Assembly: GCA_030049565.1 (NCBI GenBank)
Contig: JASIKQ010000584.1
Span: 1 to 5,114 of the forward strand
Direction of reading: 5' to 3'
DNA: 5,114 nucleotides
From: Candidatus Sulfotelmatobacter sp.
GTDB lineage: Bacteria > Acidobacteriota > Terriglobia > Terriglobales > Acidobacteriaceae
Shown: positions 1-4,951 of the stretch, one piece after another
Layout: each line of letters opens with the position of its first letter
Position numbering within the stretch: position 1 is the stretch's first letter
Made by a program: the position numbers and the translations under genes
The notes under the pieces: model-generated
Told to the model about the DNA's origin: nothing
The model's input: only the letters and a program-made list of their open reading frames with translations
The model's database searches: none

Positions 1-178
1 GGAAAAGCAATTTCAAGACTGGAATGGAGCACGGGACTGGTATCAGCGCAGCCTGAAAATGTGGCAAACGATTCGTAATCCCGGAGCCAGGACGCCGGCG
101 GGATTCGCCTGCGGCAATCCAAAAACAGTGATCCTTCAGATTGCTAAATGCGATGCTGCCTTGGCTAGGCTGCGCTAG
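1..178 (+). CDS. C-terminal end of a probable TPR-containing protein (5' truncated by window)
   Basis: An open frame enters from the left edge (first full codon at base 2) and runs 58 codons to a TAG at 176-178. No start lies in the window, so only the C-terminus is visible. The segment around residues 10-24 (ARDWYQRSLKMWQTI) has the spacing of a TPR helix, with aromatic and small residues at the usual packing positions. The tail reads PAGFACGNP, then a helix ending in IAKCDAALARLR. From family knowledge, C-termini of this style are common in acidobacterial TPR proteins, including those fused to Ser/Thr protein kinases, where the TPRs mediate protein contacts. The kinase part, if any, lies outside the window. 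The gene is convergent with the large repeat-protein gene, with a 201-base gap holding a hairpin. That this is a real coding end is fairly certain; the TPR call is moderate and any kinase assignment is only a guess. Confidence 0.68.
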   Translation, partial: EKQFQDWNGARDWYQRSLKMWQTIRNPGARTPAGFACGNPKTVILQIAKCDAALARLR

Positions 179-200
179 GTTCTGGTATTACTGCCCGCCG

Positions 201-247
201 CCGAGGTTCCCACCCTTGCAAAAAACGCAAGGGTGGGGCACCCTCGG
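201..247. repeat. Long intergenic hairpin (REP-like palindrome)
   Basis: A perfect 11-bp inverted repeat, CCCACCCTTGC (209-219) and GCAAGGGTGGG (227-237), encloses a 7-base loop AAAAAAC. An outer 6-bp arm, CCGAGG (201-206) with CCTCGG (242-247), extends the stem across a small asymmetric internal loop (TT against GCAC). It lies between two convergent genes, 22 bases after the left gene's stop and 132 bases after the large gene's stop. I recall similar palindromes as frequent intergenic repeats in acidobacterial genomes, but could not count copies here. It could act as a bidirectional terminator or mRNA 3'-end stabiliser. No U-tract follows the stem on either strand, so a classic intrinsic terminator is not supported. 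Confidence 0.8.
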
Positions 248-254
248 TCGTGAT

Positions 255-284
255 GGTTCCCACAAACGAAAGCCTGGGCCACCC
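255..284. repeat. Degenerate second copy of the palindrome's outer motif
   Basis: Eight bases after the hairpin, the outer motif recurs: GGTTCCCAC (255-263) followed by TGGGCCACCC (275-284), compared with GGTTCCCAC (205-213) and GTGGGGCACCC (233-243) in the first copy. The inner stem has decayed to CCCA/TGGG around a longer spacer. The 50-base offset suggests two adjacent units, the second eroded. Whether this is a true copy or chance similarity in GC-rich sequence is uncertain. Confidence 0.4.
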
Positions 285-379
285 GCCCGTTTCAGCCGAG
301 GTAGCTCCCGGGAATCCATCTATTCCGATCCGGACGGGCTACGACGTGCTCCGCCCGCTGGTCTCACGCCGGCGTCTAC

Positions 380-3300
380 TTAGTTCCACACCACACTCGA
401 ATAGGTAAACGTTACGGTCTCTGTTGGCGAAGAGCCAGATCCCGAGAACTCAACATTGGTGACATACAGGTTGGTAAAGACGAACTGAACTCCAATACTG
501 GAGGAAACGTCTGCTTGTAGCGTTCCGTAAGTGTTCACGACTTGAAAGCCCGCCGTGTACGCAAGTAGCGTGGCACTTGGGATTAGTGCTCCCTGCTCCA
601 ACAAGTTCAGCAGATGGGGAGATGCGGCGGTAACAGGACTTGTTATGGTGAGCGTTGGGAGATTCGAAGGGGGCGGCCCCGCTCCAAGCGAATACGAATT
701 GACAGGGCCAGGCACTCCGCCATTCAACGAGAAAGTCATGCGTGATGCGCCCATAATCGACAGTCTGTAAACGCAACTGGAGTTAGCCTCGAGCGTCGTG
801 CCGCAGGTTGTACCCGTGGTTGCGATTTCAAAGTTGCTCGGGTCTGTTCCAGTAAAACTGGGAGTCAAGCTGGTCGCGACGGAAGTCTTGTTGGTCAACT
901 TAACTCCTCCGCATGGGGTAGGAAGTTGGTCGTTCCCCCGACCGCACCACACGGAATTCCCACCCGTCATAGCCATTGTGACTGTTCCTACAGTCGTGCC
1001 TGTACCGTTGAGTTGAACGATCTGCGGGCTGCTCGAATCGCTATCGTTGATCGTCACCGTTCCTGAGATGCTCCCCGAAACAGTCGGCATAAAGATCACA
1101 TAGATCGAGCAACTTGCGCCTGCGTTGAGCGTGCCTCCGCAGTCCGTATTAGTTCCGATACCGAAGTTGGAGCTGGCGACAATTGGATTGGAACTATTGA
1201 AGGTTAGCGGCACTGAGCCTGTGTTCTTTACCGTAACTCGCTGTGCGGGGCTGGAAGTGTTCTCCGCCTGGTTCGCAAAGGTGAGAGCACTGGGTGTGAC
1301 CTCGACCCCTCCCGTGCCGGAAGAGGATAGAGTGATGGCCTGCGGCGAAGTAGGGTCGCCGTCGTTGATGCTGACCAGGGCACTTTCGGCCGCCGTGGTT
1401 GAAGACGTAAAGGTAATGCTGAGCGTGCACGTACCGGCGTTCAAAGTACCGCCTCCCGTTGGGCAGGTAGTCTCAGGTCCGAACGCAAAGTCAGCCGCAT
1501 TCGCGCCACTGATGGTTATGCTGCTGATCGGCAGTGCTTCTCCGGCGGTGCTGGTATTCGTCAGAGTGAGATTCTTGGTGCTGGAGAGCCCTTTCTTCAC
1601 GGCTCCGAAATTGACCTTGTTGGCTAAGAGCTTTACAACCGTTCCCGTACCGCTCACCGCCACCGTTTGCACTCCGTAGTTATCGCTGAGCTGGATCGAT
1701 GCGCTTTCAGGTCCATAGATGGACGGAGCATAGACGAAGGCATATTTGCAGTTGGAATTAGCTGCCAATTGGCCGGTGCACGTTGTACTCCCAGAGACTG
1801 CGAAGTCGGCACCCGTTATGCTAAGGGTTGTGTCTAATGGCTCGGTTGTCTCATTAGTGAGCGTGAATGACTGCGCGGCGCTGCTTGTCCCCGAAAGCTG
1901 TTCATTAGTGAAGCTGATCACCGATGGCGAAACGGTCACGGCTCCGGTAGATGTGCCGGTCCCGCTCAGCGCAACCACGATGGGCGCAACTGAAGTGCCG
2001 CTGGGTGTGATCGTAAGTGTGCCGCCGATGGGGCCGGTCGCCGCAGGGGCGAACACAACACCAATCGTGCATGTTGCTTTTACGTTCAGTGTCTGGCCAT
2101 TGCTGCAAGTGGTAGTGGACGCATCCAGACTAAAGCTCGCGCTGACTGACAGCGCGTTGGTACTGCTCAAGGTCACGGCTTGCGTTCCAACATTCTTCAA
2201 GGTCGTTTTCAAGACCTTGCTGGTTGTGTTCTCGATCTGATTGGCAAACGTCAGCATGCCTGGCGTCGATTGAATGGCGCCCGGCTGCACTGATTGCGTA
2301 ACGGAAGAAGAGCTCCCCATGAAATTGTTGTTGCCGATGTAGATTGCGCTGATCGTGTTGTTTCCCAAGGCGAGCAAAGAAGTGGTATAGCTGGCAGTCC
2401 CGTTGCTCAAGGGTGTTGAGACTCCGCTGCTGGTACCGATTTGGAAGGCCACACTGCCGGCTGGGGTTCCAGCGGTCGACGTTACATTCGCGGTGAAAGT
2501 AACAGCCTGTTCGTATGGAGCCGGATTTGCGGAGGAAACTAGCGCGGTTATAGTAGGGGCGGCGCCAACCAACTCAAACACAGTCCCATCGCCATCAGTG
2601 CCACCATCAGCCGTGGTGCCGTAAAGGTTGTGTGATGCGTCCATGATCAGACCGGCTTGGGGAAGCGCTCCGTCCCCGCCATTGCCGGTGAAGCTGTACA
2701 GCACCTGCTCGCTGTAGGTCCCGGAAGAGTTGACCAGTTCGAATACGGTCCCATTATCGGCGGTGCCGCCGAACAACGTAGTGCCGTAAAGATTAGCGGA
2801 TGCGTCCATAATCAGCCCCGCGTAGGGATTCTCTCCATCCCCGCTGGAGCCGGTGAAGCTGTACAGTACCTTCTCACTGTAGGTACCGGAAGAGTTGGCC
2901 AACTCGAACACGATTCCGCAGCCGTTGGTGCAGGCTCCGGGGCCGCCATTAAGAGTGGTGCCGTAAAGGTTTCCCAACGGATCCATGATGAGGCTCGCGA
3001 CAGGCCTACTTCCGTCCCCGCCAGGGCCGGCGAAGTCGTACAGCACCGTCTCGCTGAAAGCCCCGGAGGAGTTCACCAGCTCGAACACTACTCCACAACC
3101 GAGACCGATTCCACAAGTACCGCCATATGTAGTGGTGCCATAAAGGTTGCCCGATCCGTCCATGATCAGGCCAGCCTCTGGGGAATCTCCGTCGCCCCCC
3201 GACCCGGTGAACTTGTACAGCACCTGCTCGCTGTACACCCCGGAAGAGTTAACCAGTTCGAACACGGTTCCACAACCGTAACCAGTTCCACAACCGTAAC

Positions 3301-3925
3301 CGCTTGCACCAATACCGCCGCCAGCAGTAGTGCCGTAAAGGTTACCCGACGAGTCCATAATCAGGCCAGCTTCGGGATACTCTCCGTCCTCGCCGCTGCC
3401 AAACACACCCGAGGTGCCAAGAAAGCCGGTGAAGCTGTACAGCACATTCTCCGTGTAGGTCCCGGAGGAGTTGACCAGCTCGAACACGATCCCGTCACCG
3501 TCAGTACCGCCAAACGTAGTGGTGCCGTAAAGGTTGCCTGATGCGTCCATAATCAGACCCGAGGGGGGACTCGCTCCGTCCCCGCCGGAGCCGGTGAAGC
3601 TGTACAGCACCTTCTCGGTGTAGATCCCGGAGGAGTTGACAAGCTCGAACACGGTTCCATTCCCAGTAGTGCCGCCATCAACAGTGGTGCCGTACAGGTT
3701 ACCGGACGAATCCATGATCAGACCTGCAGTTGGGTTCGCGCCGTCGCCACCCGTGTTCGTAAAGCTGTACAAAATGCTATCGGCCTGCACCGCGGCATCC
3801 CGGCTGTTCTTCCTTGTTCTCTGACCATGCAACGCAGCTCTTTGCGTAATTACCGCCTGGCCCTGCGCCAGCAGAGTCACGCAGAACAACAGCAGCATCC
3901 ATTTGAAACGCCTGACGAGTGGCAT
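380..3925 (-). CDS. Secreted GloVer / Ig-like / HYDIN-type repeat protein with Hcp-like C-terminus
   Basis: An 1181-aa protein whose start is the ATG at 3925, chosen because AGGAGG lies 4 bases upstream and a signal peptide begins there. The frame stays open back to a TTG at 4084, which has neither. Residues 1-24 are a Sec signal peptide: MPLVRRFKW, a hydrophobic core, then cleavage near AQGQA. Residues 51-453 hold seven GloVer repeats (TIGR03803-like), each with GGDG, AGLIMD, GNLYGTT and GTVFELV blocks. Residues 458-546 form a bacterial Ig-like domain. Four beta domains of choice-of-anchor-D/HYDIN type follow (about 550-657, 661-762, 763-872, 874-977), each with a Cys pair near its C-terminal third. 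A fifth, truncated one spans about 979-1060. Residues 1061-1181 resemble the type VI secretion Hcp fold (SYSLGA, LTITSPVTAASPHLL, FTNLYVTNVEFSG, PTETVTFTYSSVVW). No sorting signal or transmembrane anchor is visible at the C-terminus. It is probably extracellular or periplasmic; its ligand and role are unknown. Domain calls are from motif recognition only. Confidence 0.93.
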   Translation of the reverse strand: MPLVRRFKWMLLLFCVTLLAQGQAVITQRAALHGQRTRKNSRDAAVQADSILYSFTNTGGDGANPTAGLIMDSSGNLYGTTVDGGTTGNGTVFELVNSSGIYTEKVLYSFTGSGGDGASPPSGLIMDASGNLYGTTTFGGTDGDGIVFELVNSSGTYTENVLYSFTGFLGTSGVFGSGEDGEYPEAGLIMDSSGNLYGTTAGGGIGASGYGCGTGYGCGTVFELVNSSGVYSEQVLYKFTGSGGDGDSPEAGLIMDGSGNLYGTTTYGGTCGIGLGCGVVFELVNSSGAFSETVLYDFAGPGGDGSRPVASLIMDPLGNLYGTTLNGGPGACTNGCGIVFELANSSGTYSEKVLYSFTGSSGDGENPYAGLIMDASANLYGTTLFGGTADNGTVFELVNSSGTYSEQVLYSFTGNGGDGALPQAGLIMDASHNLYGTTADGGTDGDGTVFELVGAAPTITALVSSANPAPYEQAVTFTANVTSTAGTPAGSVAFQIGTSSGVSTPLSNGTASYTTSLLALGNNTISAIYIGNNNFMGSSSSVTQSVQPGAIQSTPGMLTFANQIENTTSKVLKTTLKNVGTQAVTLSSTNALSVSASFSLDASTTTCSNGQTLNVKATCTIGVVFAPAATGPIGGTLTITPSGTSVAPIVVALSGTGTSTGAVTVSPSVISFTNEQLSGTSSAAQSFTLTNETTEPLDTTLSITGADFAVSGSTTCTGQLAANSNCKYAFVYAPSIYGPESASIQLSDNYGVQTVAVSGTGTVVKLLANKVNFGAVKKGLSSTKNLTLTNTSTAGEALPISSITISGANAADFAFGPETTCPTGGGTLNAGTCTLSITFTSSTTAAESALVSINDGDPTSPQAITLSSSGTGGVEVTPSALTFANQAENTSSPAQRVTVKNTGSVPLTFNSSNPIVASSNFGIGTNTDCGGTLNAGASCSIYVIFMPTVSGSISGTVTINDSDSSSPQIVQLNGTGTTVGTVTMAMTGGNSVWCGRGNDQLPTPCGGVKLTNKTSVATSLTPSFTGTDPSNFEIATTGTTCGTTLEANSSCVYRLSIMGASRMTFSLNGGVPGPVNSYSLGAGPPPSNLPTLTITSPVTAASPHLLNLLEQGALIPSATLLAYTAGFQVVNTYGTLQADVSSSIGVQFVFTNLYVTNVEFSGSGSSPTETVTFTYSSVVWN
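2567..3778 (-). repeat. Seven tandem GloVer repeats inside the large gene
   Basis: The units, in protein numbering from the ATG at 3925, are 51-105, 106-160, 161-234, 235-293, 294-352, 353-407 and 408-453. The basic unit is 55 aa and carries LYSFTG, GGDG, LIMD, NLYGTT and VFELVNSSG landmarks. Units 3, 4 and 5 are longer because of inserts, mostly in the loop before VFEL, where Cys pairs also appear (C212/C218, C271/C277, C332/C336). Unit 3 also has an insert after LYSFTG. The DNA is recognisably repetitive too, for example GTGCCGTAAAGGTT-like blocks recurring on the + strand. Family knowledge: such arrays probably form a repetitive beta structure in secreted proteins. Confidence 0.9.
3267..3301. 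repeat. 18-bp tandem duplication inside GloVer unit 3
   Basis: The unit GTTCCACAACCGTAACCA at 3267-3284 is followed directly by an identical 17-base stretch at 3285-3301. On the minus strand this is in frame and encodes the duplicated hexapeptide GYGCGT/GYGCGT, giving two Cys residues six apart (C212, C218). The exact identity of the copies suggests a recent slippage event in a surface-loop coding segment. Confidence 0.85.
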
Positions 3926-4094
3926 ACCGCCTCCTGGAATACAGAAAATTACCTTCGAACCACGCAAGGTGTTCGCGACAGTGTCGACCTGGTCCCCCAA
4001 AAGCCCTACGTAAGACCCCCTTGTTCCCCGAAAGAAATGACGACAGATTACTGAACCAGCGCGCGGCCCGACCTTGAACACCAAAGGACGAAGA
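3926..4094 (-). other. G-rich leader/intergenic region upstream of the large gene
   Basis: This 169-base gap lies between the small gene's stop and the large gene's start, both on the minus strand. The transcript strand carries four G-tracts (complementary C-tracts at 3994-3998, 4004-4006, 4016-4020 and 4026-4029) separated by 5, 9 and 5 bases. Next to them is a perfect 11-base dyad, CGACA-G-TGTCG (3976-3986), and a weak 5-bp stem ACCTT/AAGGT lies close to the ribosome binding site. No convincing -35/-10 pair was found, so it is unclear whether the large gene has its own promoter here or is read through from the small gene. Confidence 0.5.
3930..3935 (-). promoter_or_regulatory. Ribosome binding site of the large repeat-protein gene
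   Basis: The minus strand reads AGGAGG, then CGGT, then ATG. This is a full consensus Shine-Dalgarno with a short 4-base spacer. Together with the signal peptide starting at this ATG, it fixes the start at 3925 rather than the upstream TTG at 4084. Confidence 0.85.
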
Positions 4095-4274
4095 TTAGTC
4101 CGGTGTCACTCCCAGAAACTCCTCATGGCCCGAGAAGATCTTGTGCAGCAGCTTCTTTACGCGTTGCCTCAAGCTAATGATTCCCACTTTTGGCTCGGGC
4201 AATCTCACGATCCTCAGCTCTTGAATCCTCGGCTCGTGAATTTTCGCGTTCGTGACAACTGGATTCGTGGCCAT
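4095..4274 (-). CDS. Small basic protein of unknown function (59 aa)
   Basis: The ATG at 4274 begins MATNPVV and the frame runs 59 codons to a stop at 4095-4097. The start was chosen over an upstream in-frame ATG at 4307 because AAAGGAG lies 5 bases before it. The N-terminal 20 residues are polar. They are followed by a short duplicated pentapeptide (HEPRI/QELRI), the stretch VRLPEPKVGIIS, and a basic amphipathic segment RQRVKKLLHKIFSGHEEFLGVTPD. There is no signal peptide, transmembrane helix or Cys. I do not recognise a named family. The GHEEFLG-TPD ending resembles C-termini I associate with short hypothetical acidobacterial proteins, but this is recollection only. It lies 169 bases upstream of the large repeat-protein gene on the same strand and could share its transcript. 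It could act as a small cytoplasmic binding or regulatory protein, but nothing shown here establishes that. Confidence 0.68.
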   Translation of the reverse strand: MATNPVVTNAKIHEPRIQELRIVRLPEPKVGIISLRQRVKKLLHKIFSGHEEFLGVTPD

Positions 4275-4279
4275 AGGAA

Positions 4280-4286
4280 CTCCTTT
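4280..4286 (-). promoter_or_regulatory. Ribosome binding site of the 59-aa gene
   Basis: The minus strand reads AAAGGAG, then five bases, then ATG GCC. The match and spacing are close to ideal; they fix the start at 4274 and are the main support for this short frame being translated. Confidence 0.8.
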
Positions 4287-4751
4287 CCCAGGCAAATTTC
4301 CAAACAATGGCGTGAAATTGCCCGGACAGCCGGTGCTTTAGTTCGGCAACAATTCTGGGGATATGCAGGTTCTCCCCAACGTTGAAGGCTGACCCGCCAC
4401 CCTTTGCGTCGGCACGAACCCCCGCTTGTCGGCTCAAACCCCTTAATTCAGCGGATCACCGCTTTGCTACAACTTGCCCTTCTACTTAAAGACTGCGGAA
4501 AAAAGGAGGCAATTTGGCTCAGGGTTTGAAAATTTTCTTTTGAGGGGGGAGGATCTGCGCTGAACGCAAAGCGGTAGTACTGCGGCCTCCATCCGTTTTC
4601 CAGCCGCGGCTTCTGCGCACCTAGGCCGATGGGTGATGTCCGCAACTCTTTAATGAGACACAAGAAATCTGCTTCAGGCGGGCGGAGGAGCAGACCGGCC
4701 ATTTATGAGATGGGTTGTAGTTACAGAATCCGAACGCGCTACATTTTGTTG

Positions 4752-4779
4752 TTGACACTTTGCACTCTCGAAGTTTAAG
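4752..4779 (+). promoter_or_regulatory. Possible sigma70-type promoter
   Basis: A perfect TTGACA (4752-4757) is followed after 16 bases by TTTAAG (4774-4779), which matches the -10 consensus at four of six positions. The surrounding DNA is locally AT-richer than the window. It points right, toward a set of inverted repeats and the antisense side of the IS3 element, with no clear gene downstream. It could be the promoter of a small RNA or of a gene displaced by the insertion, or chance. Confidence 0.28.
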
Positions 4780-4884
4780 TTGCAGCGCAAATCAGCGAAA
4801 GGGATTCGCCAAAGGGGGGCGACGGATTCTGATTTCCGTCAGTGGTCCCGATTCGCTGCTTCCTCCGAACACTGAACTCCAATT

Positions 4885-4902
4885 GCGAATGAAATCATTC
4901 GC
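4885..4902. promoter_or_regulatory. Operator-like perfect dyad
   Basis: GCGAATGA (4885-4892) and TCATTCGC (4895-4902) are perfect 8-bp inverted arms around a two-base AA centre. This is the geometry of a binding site for a dimeric regulator. As RNA, a two-base loop would be strained, so a DNA-level role is more likely. It lies about 105 bases downstream of the candidate -10 and about 50 bases before the possible IS3 end. The half-site core GCGAA recurs nearby (4795-4799, and as TTCGC at 4805-4809). Confidence 0.45.
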
Positions 4903-4951
4903 TGGCGGGAGTGTATCCGCCATGGGCGCAGAAACGGGGGAGGCAGCGACC

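Noticed and set aside
366..375. ACGCCGGCGT palindrome right after the large gene's stop, considered as a terminator
   Set aside because: A 10-base palindrome with no loop and no T-tract cannot form a proper terminator hairpin and may occur by chance in GC-rich DNA.
141..383. Plus-strand frame spanning the intergenic hairpin
   Set aside because: It runs through a palindromic repeat, starts inside the end of the left gene in another frame, has no ribosome binding site and has a Pro/Arg-rich composition typical of GC-rich noncoding sequence.
1125..2240. Plus-strand frames at 1125-1679 and 1746-2240
   Set aside because: Both are antisense to the HYDIN-like domains and their composition (many V, P, L, T) is the complement of Thr/Ser/Gly-rich codons; no independent support.
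2657..3541. Long plus-strand frame of 294 codons with its own internal periodicity
   Set aside because: It lies wholly antisense to the GloVer repeats; the openness and periodicity are mirrored from that repetitive coding sequence. It has no ribosome binding site or recognisable family.
2567..3778. CRISPR array or non-coding tandem repeat interpretation of the periodic DNA
   Set aside because: The repeats are imperfect, have periods of about 165-222 bases and stay in one open frame encoding conserved GloVer units, so they are protein repeats.
3926..4084. N-terminal extension of the large gene to a TTG at 4084
   Set aside because: It would bury the signal peptide 53 residues inside the protein and ignore the AGGAGG before the ATG at 3925; the extension has no domain-like features.
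4174..4437. Minus-strand frame of 87 codons overlapping the 59-aa gene
   Set aside because: It overlaps the small gene in another frame; its SRAED/SRAED repeat is the out-of-frame reading of the 15-bp direct repeat, and it lacks a ribosome binding site.
4448..4702. Minus-strand frame of 84 codons
   Set aside because: No Shine-Dalgarno before the ATG at 4702, no motif, and an unusual mix of residues; it is likely chance, although a decayed gene cannot be excluded.
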